A stretch of DNA of 14,985 nt, taken from NCBI GenBank assembly GCA_964355365.1, contig CAYHEX010000068.1, positions 1 to 14,985 on the forward strand, given 5' to 3'. Source of the stretch: SCUN01 sp964355365 (GTDB taxonomy: Bacteria; Acidobacteriota; Vicinamibacteria; Vicinamibacterales; SCN-69-37). The notes under the pieces are model-generated. The model ran no database searches, was not told the origin of the DNA, and was given only the letters and a program-made list of their open reading frames with translations. Below, piece by piece: positions 1 through 7,160 of the stretch. Every line of letters begins with the position of its first letter. The stretch's first letter is position 1. Both the position numbers and the translations under genes were made by a program.

Positions 1-864
1 GTGGTTGGTGCCACCGGAATGCTCGGACACGCCGTGTTCAGCTACCTCTCTCGGACGGCCGACATCGAAGCGTGGGGCACGCTGCGGGATGCGGCGGGGC
101 TGACGCACTTCCCGGCATCGTCGCACAGCCGAATGCTCCCTCACGTGGATGTGCTGGATCCGCGGTCGCTCGACCGCGTGTTTGACGCCGTGCGGCCGGA
201 CGCCGTGATCAACTGCGTGGGCGTGATCAAGCAACTGGCCAATTCGCTCGATCCGCTCGTTGTCGTGCCGATCAACGCCATGTTGCCGCACCAACTGAGT
301 CGGCGCTGCCTGCAGGGCAACGCACGGCTCGTGCAAATCAGCACCGATTGCGTGTTCGACGGGACTCGGGGTGGCTATCGCGAGTCCGACAAGGCCGACA
401 CCGCCGAGTTGTACGGGCAGTCAAAGTACATCGGGGAAGTGCGGGATGCGTCGCACGCCATCACGATCCGCTCGTCGATCATCGGACACGAACTGGCGAG
501 CCGCAACGGACTGCTGGAGTGGTTTCTCTCCCAGACGGGGACCGCCCGGGGGTACACGCGAGCCATCTTCTCCGGACTGACGACTGTTGAAATGTCGCAC
601 GTCATCGCTGATGTCGTCCTGCCGCGTCCGGATTTGCACGGGCTGTACCATGTGTCGGCCGCGCCGATTTCGAAGAGTGATCTCCTGCGGCTCGTGGCGG
701 CGGAGTACGGCAAGCACATCACCATCGTGCCGGACGACAGCGTGGTGATCGACCGGTCCCTCAATGCGGAACGATTCTCGGGCGCCACCGGGTACGTCGC
801 TCCGGCGTGGCCGGCCCTTGTCAAGGCGATGCACGCATCGCGCGACGCGTCGCGCAGGAAGTAG
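1..864 (+). CDS. RmlD-like SDR reductase, nucleotide-sugar (WbvR-type), 5'-partial
   Basis: NAD(P)H-dependent 4-keto reductase of the extended short-chain dehydrogenase family, related to dTDP-4-dehydrorhamnose reductase; cytoplasmic, acting on a UDP-4-keto-6-deoxy-amino sugar. The Rossmann motif GATGMLG begins at the third visible residue, so the GTG at base 1 is probably an internal valine and a few codons lie outside the window. The catalytic set is visible as S-T-D at about residues 114-116 and Y138-x-x-x-K142. The protein stops after about 287 residues. The CapF/WbjC reductases of the L-FucNAc route are longer, with a C-terminal cupin epimerase domain, which is absent here. The next gene starts 6 bases later behind AGGAAG (856-861). 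With the following dehydratase and 2-epimerase it forms a three-step L-sugar cassette; I infer it makes the UDP-L-RhaNAc intermediate of UDP-L-QuiNAc, as described for WbvR. The family is certain; the exact substrate is not. Confidence 0.85.
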   Translation: MVGATGMLGHAVFSYLSRTADIEAWGTLRDAAGLTHFPASSHSRMLPHVDVLDPRSLDRVFDAVRPDAVINCVGVIKQLANSLDPLVVVPINAMLPHQLSRRCLQGNARLVQISTDCVFDGTRGGYRESDKADTAELYGQSKYIGEVRDASHAITIRSSIIGHELASRNGLLEWFLSQTGTARGYTRAIFSGLTTVEMSHVIADVVLPRPDLHGLYHVSAAPISKSDLLRLVAAEYGKHITIVPDDSVVIDRSLNAERFSGATGYVAPAWPALVKAMHASRDASRRK

Positions 865-870
865 TGACCC

Positions 871-1881
871 ATGTTTGATGAGAAGGTCCTGATGATCACC
901 GGCGGCACCGGGTCGTTTGGCAACACCGTGCTGCGGCGGTTTCTGAGTACCAACGTCCGCGAGATCCGCGTCTTCAGCCGGGACGAGAAGAAGCAGGAGG
1001 ACATGCGGATCGCGCTCGGCAACGACAAGGTGAAGTTCTACATCGGAGACGTGCGCGACTACGACAGCGTGCTGGAATCGATGGCCGGCGTGGACTTCGT
1101 CTTTCACGCCGCCGCCCTGAAGCAGGTGCCGTCGTGCGAGTTCTACCCGATGGAAGCCGTCAAGACCAACGTGATCGGCACCGAGAATGTCCTGAACGCC
1201 GCGGTGCGATCGGGCGTCCGCCGCGTCGTCGTCCTGAGCACGGACAAGGCGGTGTATCCCATCAACGCCATGGGCATCTCAAAGGCGATGGCCGAAAAAA
1301 TCGTCGTCGCGAAGTCGCGTCTGTTGAGCGATGCGCAGACCGTCATCTGCGCGACTCGCTACGGCAACGTCATGGCATCGCGCGGATCGGTCATCCCGTT
1401 GTTCGTCAAGCAGGTCAAGTCGGGGGCGCCCCTCACGGTCACGGACCCGGAGATGACGCGCTTTCTCATGTCGTTGGAGGAGTCGGTCGATTTGGTGCTG
1501 CATGCGTTCGAGCACGCGCGGCCCGGCGACATCTTCGTGCAGAAGTCTCCGGCGTCAACGCTCGGTGACCTGGCGACCGCGGTGAGCAACCTCTTTCACC
1601 CGGGCCATCCGCAGGAGATCATCGGTACCCGTCACGGCGAGAAACTCTTCGAGACCCTGGTCTCGCGCGAGGAAATGGCGCGTGTCGAAGATATGGGCCG
1701 ACACTTCCGCGTCGTGCCTGACGGCCGGGATCTCAACTACCGGAAGTACTTCGTCGAAGGCGAGAGGCGCATCGCGGAACTGGACGACTACACCTCCCAC
1801 AACACGAGGCGACTGAACGTGGCCGAGATCGAAGCCGTGCTCCGCAACCTCGACTACGTGCAGCAGGAACTCCATGCGTAG
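871..1881 (+). CDS. capE: UDP-GlcNAc 4,6-dehydratase/5-epimerase (CapE/FnlA/WbjB family)
   Basis: First enzyme of UDP-L-FucNAc or UDP-L-QuiNAc synthesis: it removes water from UDP-GlcNAc and epimerises C5, giving a 4-keto-6-deoxy-L-sugar. The 336 residues begin with the cofactor-binding loop TGGTGSFG (residues 10-17). The catalytic neighbourhood S123-T124-D125-K126 is followed by M134-x-x-x-K138. Methionine in place of the usual tyrosine is the known hallmark of the CapE/FnlA/WbjB group and separates it from PseB/FlaA1, which keep Y-x-x-x-K. Length is normal and the protein is soluble, without membrane helices, unlike WbpM. The ATG is preceded by AGGAAG at 9 bases. Its last 8 bases overlap the start of the 2-epimerase gene, indicating co-translation. 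The L-FucNAc and L-QuiNAc branches share this enzyme, so the product must be decided from the reductase. Confidence 0.93.
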   Translation: MFDEKVLMITGGTGSFGNTVLRRFLSTNVREIRVFSRDEKKQEDMRIALGNDKVKFYIGDVRDYDSVLESMAGVDFVFHAAALKQVPSCEFYPMEAVKTNVIGTENVLNAAVRSGVRRVVVLSTDKAVYPINAMGISKAMAEKIVVAKSRLLSDAQTVICATRYGNVMASRGSVIPLFVKQVKSGAPLTVTDPEMTRFLMSLEESVDLVLHAFEHARPGDIFVQKSPASTLGDLATAVSNLFHPGHPQEIIGTRHGEKLFETLVSREEMARVEDMGRHFRVVPDGRDLNYRKYFVEGERRIAELDDYTSHNTRRLNVAEIEAVLRNLDYVQQELHA

Positions 1882-3010
1882 AATCATGACGCTCGTCGGT
1901 ACGCGGCCGGAGTTGATCAAGATGAGCCGCGTCATCGCGGAACTCGACAGTCACCCGGGGCAGATCGAGCATGTGCTGGTGCATTCCGGCCAGAACCACG
2001 ATTACGAACTCAATCAGGTCTTCTTCGATCAGCTCGCCATCCGCAAGCCAGACCGGTTTCTCGGGGTCACAGGCGAGACGCCGGCTCGCGCGATCGCCGA
2101 TATCATCGCGAAAGCTGATGAGGCGTTTGCCGAGACGCCGCCCGATGCCCTGTTGCTGTACGGCGACACCAATACCTGTCTGGCCGTGATCGCGGCCAAG
2201 CGCCGCAAGATCCCCGTCTTTCACATGGAAGCGGGCAATCGCTGCTTCGACCAGCGAGTGCCCGAGGAGTTGAACCGCAAGGTCGTGGATCACCTGAGCG
2301 ACATCAACATGGTGGTCTCCGAGCACGCCCGCCGTTATCTCGTCGCGGAGGGAGTGCGCTCCGAGACGATCATCAAGACCGGGTCGCACATGCAGGAGGT
2401 GCTGGCCCACTACATGCCGCAGATCGAGGCGTCGGATGTCCTGGAGCGCGAGGGACTTGAGGCCGGCAGATTCTTCGTCGTCAGCGCGCATCGCGAGGAA
2501 AACGTCGATGCGCCCGAGAATCTGCGCCGCTTGATCGAAACGTGGCAGGCGCTCGAGTCCGAATACGGGTTTCCGATCGTGGTCTCGACCCACCCGCGCA
2601 CGCGAAAGCGGCTGGAAGCCCTCAGTGGCGCGACGTTGCCGAAGTCGGTTCGCCTGATGAAGCCATTCGGGCTGCTCGACTACCTCAAGCTGCAACGGTC
2701 GGCGTTCTGCGTCCTGTCGGACAGCGGCACACTGACCGAGGAAGCGTCGCTGATGAATTTGCCCGCAGTCACCATCCGCGGCACGCACGAACGTCCTGAA
2801 GGCATGGACGCGGGAACGCTGGTCATGAGCGGCCTGACCCAGGCGCGCGTGCTTGAGGCCGTCAGCGTCGTGACGCGCCAGCACGATCCGAAGAAGCGCG
2901 CGTTTCCGCTCGTTCCGGATTACGACGCGGGGCCGGTCTCGAAGCAGGTCGTGCGCGTCGTGCTCAGCTACATCGACTACGTGAACAGAACGGTGTGGGG
3001 CCGCCCCTGA
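1874..3010 (+). CDS. wecB: UDP-N-acetylglucosamine 2-epimerase, non-hydrolysing (FnlC/CapG/WbvD type)
   Basis: Inverts C2 of a UDP-2-acetamido sugar. In this cassette the likely reaction is UDP-L-RhaNAc to UDP-L-QuiNAc, or the pneumosamine to L-FucNAc equivalent. The 378 residues show the GT-B-like epimerase fold: VGTRPELIKM near the N terminus (8-17), GDTNT at 97-101, HMEAGNRCFDQRVPEE at 117-132, VSAHREENVD at 203-212 and the UDP-binding SDSGTLTEEA at 282-291. The form NRCFDQRVPEE and the SGQNHDYELNQVFF stretch at 38-51 are those of the FnlC/CapG/WbjD group rather than of enterobacterial WecB. The start ATG lies inside the end of capE, 4 bases after AGGAA. An in-frame ATG at 1886 is the alternative but is too far from that site. 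The gene's end overlaps the next start by 16 bases. The symbol wecB names the broad family only. Confidence 0.92.
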   Translation: MRRIMTLVGTRPELIKMSRVIAELDSHPGQIEHVLVHSGQNHDYELNQVFFDQLAIRKPDRFLGVTGETPARAIADIIAKADEAFAETPPDALLLYGDTNTCLAVIAAKRRKIPVFHMEAGNRCFDQRVPEELNRKVVDHLSDINMVVSEHARRYLVAEGVRSETIIKTGSHMQEVLAHYMPQIEASDVLEREGLEAGRFFVVSAHREENVDAPENLRRLIETWQALESEYGFPIVVSTHPRTRKRLEALSGATLPKSVRLMKPFGLLDYLKLQRSAFCVLSDSGTLTEEASLMNLPAVTIRGTHERPEGMDAGTLVMSGLTQARVLEAVSVVTRQHDPKKRAFPLVPDYDAGPVSKQVVRVVLSYIDYVNRTVWGRP

Positions 3011-3975
3011 GCGCCGAAGACCGCCCGACGGTACTCGTGACTGGCGCCTCGGGATTTGTCGGCAGCGCATTGCTCCGGCGCCTGAGTGTCAGCCCATCCG
3101 TCGCGTGCCGCGGCTCGTCCCGGCGGGCGGACACCACAGTGCACGCGTGGCCGACGGTTCAGGTCGGAGAACTGGGCGCGTCGGTCGACTGGTCGGCTGC
3201 GCTCGCGGGCGTCGACGTGGTGGTGCATACCGCGGCGCGTGTGCACGTCATGGAGGACACCGCGGCGGATCCATTGGCCGAATTCCGTCGCGTGAATGTC
3301 GACGGCACGATGGCGCTGGCGCGGCAGGCCGCTGCAGCCGGTGTTCGACGATTCGTGTTCCTCAGCTCGATCAAGGTCAACGGCGAGGGCACAGTACCCG
3401 GCCGGCCGTATCGCGCCGACGATGTGCCGGCGCCGGCCGATCCGTACGGGGTGTCGAAACTCGAAGCGGAGCAGGCGTTGCTGGCGCTTGGCCGTGAGGG
3501 CCGGATGAGCGTGTGCATTATCCGGCCGGTGCTCGTGTACGGCCCCGGCGTGAAGGGCAACTTTCTGTCGATGATGCGCTGGCTCCGACGTGGCGTGCCG
3601 CTACCGTTCGGGTCGATCGACAACCGCCGAAGCCTGGTCGCCATCGACAATCTCGTGGACCTGATCGTCACCTGCCTCGATCATCCGGCCGCCGCCAATC
3701 AGGTGTTTCTGGTGAGTGACGGTGACGACCTCTCCACGACCAGGCTGTTGCGGCTGCTTGCCGCCGCGCTGGGTCGTCCGGGGCGGCTGTTGCCGGTTCC
3801 TGCATCCCTTCTGGCTGGTGCGGCGTCGATCGCGGGCAAGACGGCCGTCGCGCAGCGGTTGCTGGGCTCACTGCAGGTAGACATGGCGCCGACACAAACC
3901 GCATTGAGGTGGCGTCCGCCTGTCACCGTTGATGACGCCATGGCCGCCACGGCGCGAACGTTTTTCACGTCATGA
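2995..3975 (+). CDS. NAD-dependent epimerase/reductase, WbpV/WreQ-like (UDP-4-keto-QuiNAc reductase)
   Basis: Extended SDR enzyme acting on a UDP-linked sugar in the cytoplasm. The 326-residue protein has GASGFVG at 17-23, S124-S125, and Y151-x-x-x-K155. The segment HTAARVHVMEDTAADP (79-94) is characteristic of the WbpV/WreQ group, which reduces UDP-4-keto-6-deoxy-GlcNAc to UDP-D-QuiNAc; many relatives are annotated simply as UDP-glucose 4-epimerases. A GTG start at 2995 is used because it is the only plausible start before the Rossmann strand. It overlaps the 2-epimerase gene by 16 bases, so translation is probably coupled. The stop overlaps the next gene as ATGA. The partner 4,6-dehydratase (WbpM/WreV type) needed for D-QuiNAc is not in the window. 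Placement directly before a WbpL/WreU-like transferase supports a role in making the initiating sugar. Fold is sure, substrate is inferred. Confidence 0.85.
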   Translation: MGPPLSAEDRPTVLVTGASGFVGSALLRRLSVSPSVACRGSSRRADTTVHAWPTVQVGELGASVDWSAALAGVDVVVHTAARVHVMEDTAADPLAEFRRVNVDGTMALARQAAAAGVRRFVFLSSIKVNGEGTVPGRPYRADDVPAPADPYGVSKLEAEQALLALGREGRMSVCIIRPVLVYGPGVKGNFLSMMRWLRRGVPLPFGSIDNRRSLVAIDNLVDLIVTCLDHPAAANQVFLVSDGDDLSTTRLLRLLAAALGRPGRLLPVPASLLAGAASIAGKTAVAQRLLGSLQVDMAPTQTALRWRPPVTVDDAMAATARTFFTS

Positions 3976-5006
3976 ACGCCCTGGCGCTGCTCGCCGGTAC
4001 CGCCACGCTGTCATTCGTGGCGACGTGGGCCGCCCGCCGCTATGCGCTGACCTACGATGTGCTCGACATTCCGAATGAGCGCAGTGCGCATACCTCGCCG
4101 GTTCCACGCGGCGGGGGCGTCGGTATTGTCGTAGCGTTCCTCGCCGGCCTGGGCGGTCTGTTCGCCGCCGGCAGTGTCGCACCTCCCGTTGCCATCGCGT
4201 TCTCCGGGGCGGGCCTGCTCGTTGCGATGATCGGATTCGTCGATGATCATCGGTCGGTTTCGGTCGGTCCGCGACTGGCCGCGCACTTCGCCGCGGCGGC
4301 GTGGGCTATTTACTGGCTGGGGGGCATTGCCCAGATTGAGGTGGTGGGGCCGCTGATCGTCGGGTGGCCCGGCCTGATCATCGCGGCCGTCGCGATCGTG
4401 TGGATGCTGAACCTTTACAACTTCATGGATGGCATCGATGGCATCGCCGGTCTGGAGGCCGTGACGGTCGGTCTCGGCGCGGCAGCGCTGTACCGGTCTC
4501 ATCCGGAGATGGGCGCCGAGTGGCAACTGCCGGCAGTGCTGGCCATGTCGACACTTGGGTTTCTCGTGTGGAACTGGCCACCGGCGCGGATCTTCATGGG
4601 CGACGTTGGCAGCGGATTTCTGGGACTCGTCTTTGGCCTGCTGTGTGTGCGCGCCACGTGGCTCGCGCCTCCGCTGTTCTGGGTGTGGGTCATTCTGACC
4701 GGAGTGTTCGTGGTCGACGCAACGGTGACGCTGGGCGCTCGGCTGATCCGGAGGGAGCGCCCGCATGAGGGACATCGCGAACACGCCTACCAGATGGCGA
4801 GCGAAAGGTGGTCGGCGCGAACCGTGACGATCTCGGTCGGCGCGATCAACCTCGTGTGGCTCCTGCCCATCGCCGCCGCGGTGAATGCGGGGGGCCTCTC
4901 CGGCCTTGCCGGCGTGCTCATCGCGTACGTGCCGTTGATCGGCTTGGCGATTCGCTTTTCAAACGAGGGGCGCGTGATCCGCCCTACTCACTGCGACCGA
5001 GCGTAG
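3972..5006 (+). CDS. MraY/WecA-family undecaprenyl-phosphate glycosyl-1-phosphate transferase (WbpL/WreU-like)
   Basis: Polytopic inner-membrane enzyme that moves a HexNAc-1-phosphate (GlcNAc, FucNAc or QuiNAc) from its UDP carrier to undecaprenyl phosphate, starting O-antigen or exopolysaccharide repeat synthesis. The 344 residues have about ten hydrophobic segments and the family's cytoplasmic motifs in order: NERSAHTSPVPRGGG (35-49), the Mg2+ aspartates VDD at 90-92, NLYNFMDGIDG (147-157), FMGDVGSG (208-215, key D211), and the sugar-recognition loop RPHEGHREHAYQ (263-274). That histidine-rich loop is of WecA/WbpL style, not MraY, which makes a peptidoglycan role unlikely. The ATG overlaps the previous stop as ATGA with no clear ribosome site of its own, so it depends on coupled translation. 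It is the last gene of the cluster; 52 bases later the convergent methyltransferase gene ends. Confidence 0.92.
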   Translation: MNALALLAGTATLSFVATWAARRYALTYDVLDIPNERSAHTSPVPRGGGVGIVVAFLAGLGGLFAAGSVAPPVAIAFSGAGLLVAMIGFVDDHRSVSVGPRLAAHFAAAAWAIYWLGGIAQIEVVGPLIVGWPGLIIAAVAIVWMLNLYNFMDGIDGIAGLEAVTVGLGAAALYRSHPEMGAEWQLPAVLAMSTLGFLVWNWPPARIFMGDVGSGFLGLVFGLLCVRATWLAPPLFWVWVILTGVFVVDATVTLGARLIRRERPHEGHREHAYQMASERWSARTVTISVGAINLVWLLPIAAAVNAGGLSGLAGVLIAYVPLIGLAIRFSNEGRVIRPTHCDRA

Positions 5007-5058
5007 TGCCCCCCCTGTCCAGGCCCACCCCGCATCTACTGACCATTCGGTCCGCCGG
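5007..5058. other. short convergent intergenic gap, no clear terminator
   Basis: These 52 bases separate the ends of two converging operons. They hold a C-rich run and no strong hairpin followed by a T-run on either strand. Transcription of one or both operons may therefore end by a factor-dependent mechanism or read into the opposite gene. Confidence 0.4.
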
Positions 5059-6102
5059 CTATCGGCGCGCAATCACCGCGTAATCCATCGAACTGAAGAG
5101 GCGCGCATTCAAGCGGTCGGCGTGCGCGTTGATGGCATCGGCCAGCGGCGCGAGTTCCGCTGATGCCGGCCGCTCGACTCGCGGCAGGCGGTCTTCGTCG
5201 CGGACGGGCGCTCGGAAGCGCACGTCCGTGTGGCGGAATCCGCTCGCCTGCACCAGGAACTTCAGCGTGTCGGGATGCAGCGGTTGCGCGTGCGTGAGGT
5301 CACGCATGTAGGTCTCGAAAAACGCCATCCAGCACGCCGCGTTGATCGTCTCGAGCACGATCGGCGCACCCGGACGCATCTTCAAGAACGCGGTCTCCAG
5401 AAAACGAATGAGCACCGCAGGCTTCAGGTGCTCGACGACCTGGATCGCGATCAACCCGCCGAGGCTGCCGTCCGGCAGCGTCTCCAGATACGACACCGCA
5501 TCGCCGATCGTCGCCTCGAGTCCGCGCTCACGGCAGGCGTCGACCATGGAGCCGTTCATGTCGACGCCGCGCGCCTGGATTCCGTGCTCGCGAAACAGGT
5601 CGAGCAGTTCACCACGGCCGCAGCCCACGTCCAGCACCTCGGATGCGCCCGCGAAGATCGGCATGTAGTCTTCGAGCCGGGCCCGGATCTCTTCTCGCGA
5701 TCCACGAAACTGATCCTCGAATCCGACGTACGTCGCGCCCGCAACGCCGCGCGCTGCCGGTGGCGCGCCGGGGGCGTCGCTGGCCGCCGGACCCGCTGAT
5801 GCGAGCTGGTCCACCGCGCGCTGCAGTTCAAGCGTCCGCGCGCGGCCGCGGACGATTTCCTCGCGCAGCTCACTGCCGCCGATCGAACGATCCTTGGTTT
5901 CGACGAACCCCGTAATCTTCTGCAGAAAAAGGATCAGCCGATTCTGAATGGCCGCCGGTGGCATCTCGGTCCGAATCGCTTCATCGAGCGCGGTCAGCGC
6001 GTCGTTGTACTGACGATCCGCGTCCGAACGCTCGCGCTCGAGGCGCGCGGCCAGATCGTCAATGGGCTGGTCCATCGGTGCGGGGGGGCGCGGCACGGAC
6101 AT
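5059..6102 (-). CDS. class I SAM-dependent methyltransferase with long N-terminal helical region
   Basis: Methyltransferase of 347 residues. Motif I is VLDVGCGRGELLDLF (156-170) and the acidic residue ending strand 2 is D181. The post-motif stretch IAIQVVEHL (218-226) and VLETIN (249-254) continue the fold. DVGCGRGE with ETIN-type motifs resembles methyltransferases encoded in O-antigen and capsule clusters, including the methyltransferase domain of the chain terminator WbdD, but no kinase domain follows. Residues about 10-105 are charged and helix-rich, probably coiled coil, and an Ala/Pro/Gly linker at about 102-122 joins them to the catalytic domain. No signal peptide or membrane segment is seen. 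The start ATG lies one base after the thiG stop, so it shares the thi transcript; a second ATG at codon 10 is possible. Its position beside a glycan cluster suggests glycan methylation, but the target is unknown. Confidence 0.85.
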   Translation of the reverse strand: MSVPRPPAPMDQPIDDLAARLERERSDADRQYNDALTALDEAIRTEMPPAAIQNRLILFLQKITGFVETKDRSIGGSELREEIVRGRARTLELQRAVDQLASAGPAASDAPGAPPAARGVAGATYVGFEDQFRGSREEIRARLEDYMPIFAGASEVLDVGCGRGELLDLFREHGIQARGVDMNGSMVDACRERGLEATIGDAVSYLETLPDGSLGGLIAIQVVEHLKPAVLIRFLETAFLKMRPGAPIVLETINAACWMAFFETYMRDLTHAQPLHPDTLKFLVQASGFRHTDVRFRAPVRDEDRLPRVERPASAELAPLADAINAHADRLNARLFSSMDYAVIARR

Positions 6103-6103
6103 T

Positions 6104-6886
6104 TCAGGCCCGTCCGACCGCTGAAATCAAACCATCCAGCGGACTGCTGGCCGAGGCGTAGCGCTTTCTGGCGATGCGGCCGGCCTCGAACGCGAACCGG
6201 CCGGCCAGCACCGCATGCTTCATCGCGGCGGCCATCTTCACCGGATCGCTCGCGCCGGCAATCGCGCTGTTCATCAGGACGCCGTCCACACCTAACTCCA
6301 TCGCAATCGTCGCATCCGATGCCGTGCCGACACCGGCATCGACGATCACCGGCACCCCAGCCTGCTCCTTGATGATGGCGATGTTGTTGGGATTCTGGAT
6401 GCCCAGGCCCGAGCCGATCGGCGCGCCGAGCGGCATCACCGCGGCCGCCCCGGCGTCTTCGAGCTTCCGGCACACGATCGGATCATCGTTCGTATACGGC
6501 AGCACGACGAATCCTTCCTTGACCAAAATGCGTGTTGCGACAAGGAGGGCTTCGTTATCGGGGAACAGCGTGCGTTCATCCCCCAGCACTTCGAGCTTGA
6601 TCCAGTTCGACAGGCCGGCTTCCTGCGCCAACCGTGCCGTTCTCACCGCATCGTCGGCGGTGTAGCAGCCGGCGGTGTTGGGCAGGAGGAAGATCTTTGA
6701 TCGATCGCTCCAGTGGAGCAGCGAGGCCTCACCGGTGGCCGCGAGGTCCACACGTCTCACGGCGACGGTCACCATCTCGGTGCCGGAGGCGAGGTGCGCG
6801 GCCTGCATGATCGGGTGCGTCGGGTATTTGCCGGTGCCGACGACGAGTCTGGAACCGAAGGTGCGGCCGGCAATCACGAAGCTCAT
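6104..6886 (-). CDS. thiG: thiazole synthase ThiG
   Basis: Forms the thiazole phosphate of thiamine from 1-deoxy-D-xylulose 5-phosphate, dehydroglycine and the sulfur of ThiS thiocarboxylate, in the cytoplasm. The 260-residue TIM barrel is of normal length. It begins FGSRLVVGTGKY (10-21). The Schiff-base lysine is K97 in WIKLEVLGD (95-103), aligned with K96 of the Bacillus enzyme. Phosphate and product-binding glycine segments MPLGAPIGSGLGI (151-163) and DAGVGTASDA (183-192) are intact, as is GVDGVLMNSAIAG near the C terminus. It lies 21 bases after thiS on the same strand and one base before the methyltransferase, so the three are surely co-transcribed. No strong ribosome site is visible before the ATG. 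The dehydroglycine supplier (ThiO or ThiH) and the ThiF adenylyltransferase are not in the window. Confidence 0.97.
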   Translation of the reverse strand: MSFVIAGRTFGSRLVVGTGKYPTHPIMQAAHLASGTEMVTVAVRRVDLAATGEASLLHWSDRSKIFLLPNTAGCYTADDAVRTARLAQEAGLSNWIKLEVLGDERTLFPDNEALLVATRILVKEGFVVLPYTNDDPIVCRKLEDAGAAAVMPLGAPIGSGLGIQNPNNIAIIKEQAGVPVIVDAGVGTASDATIAMELGVDGVLMNSAIAGASDPVKMAAAMKHAVLAGRFAFEAGRIARKRYASASSPLDGLISAVGRA

Positions 6887-6907
6887 ATGGCGAACTTTAT
6901 CACCCGG

Positions 6908-7114
6908 CTAACCACCGCCCACGAAGGCGACGACCTCGATCTCGTCGCCGGCGTTTACGGGGGTCATCTGGTAGTTGGCACGTCGAACCACCGCGCGATT
7001 GCGTTCAACCGCGACCATCCGCGGGTCGAGTCCCAAATGGGCGAGCAGGGCCTCCACGTGGAGTGGTGTCGGCACTTCGCGAGGGTCGCCGTTGAGCAGA
7101 ATTCGTACTAGCAC
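6908..7114 (-). CDS. thiS: sulfur carrier protein ThiS
   Basis: Small ubiquitin-like carrier whose C-terminal glycine is converted to a thiocarboxylate that donates sulfur to the thiazole ring. With a GTG start at 7114 it has 68 residues, the family's usual size: a beta strand VRILLNGDPREV, a helix around LHVEALLAHLGLD, then the conserved ERNRAVVRR and DEIEVVAFVGGG end. The C terminus has three glycines where two are typical. The reading frame stays open upstream to an ATG at 7225, but that would add 37 residues not seen in ThiS and would cover the nuo promoter region. The upstream segment lacks a ribosome site; a TACACT box ends 7 bases before the GTG, so the mRNA could be leaderless. It is the first gene of the thiS-thiG-methyltransferase unit. 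Confidence 0.9.
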   Translation of the reverse strand: MLVRILLNGDPREVPTPLHVEALLAHLGLDPRMVAVERNRAVVRRANYQMTPVNAGDEIEVVAFVGGG

Positions 7115-7121
7115 TGTTTCT

Positions 7122-7127
7122 AGTGTA
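7122..7127 (-). promoter_or_regulatory. possible -10 box for a leaderless thiS transcript
   Basis: On the minus strand TACACT matches four of six bases of the TATAAT consensus and ends 7 bases before the GTG of thiS, so transcription starting at the usual distance would begin at or next to the start codon. No recognisable -35 hexamer is found at 16-18 bases upstream, so the call is weak. Confidence 0.25.
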
Positions 7128-7141
7128 ACGGCAGCGATGTT

Positions 7142-7160
7142 CGCGCGTTGACTCCGCGCG
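7142..7160. repeat. CGCGCG inverted repeat framing the -35 hexamer
   Basis: CGCGCG at 7142-7147 and again at 7155-7160 flank a 7-base centre containing the TTGACT -35 box. The repeat is self-complementary, so it is both direct and inverted. It could be an operator or, in GC-rich DNA, chance. Confidence 0.3.

Noticed and set aside
871..1881. Call as PseB/FlaA1 (pseudaminic acid) or WbpM
   Set aside because: M-x-x-x-K replaces Y-x-x-x-K, there are no membrane helices, and the next gene is a FnlC-type 2-epimerase, not a PseC aminotransferase.
1733..3070. 445-codon open frame on the minus strand
   Set aside because: It lies antisense to the clear 2-epimerase gene. Its translation is rich in Arg, His, Asp and Gln, without any domain, as expected for a shadow frame in GC-rich DNA.
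3972..5006. Call as MraY of peptidoglycan synthesis
   Set aside because: The histidine loop is the WecA/WbpL form, and no mur genes are nearby.
5007..5066. Rho-independent terminator between the convergent operons
   Set aside because: Only a 4-base GCCG/CGGC stem lying partly within the methyltransferase end is seen, with no T-run on either strand.
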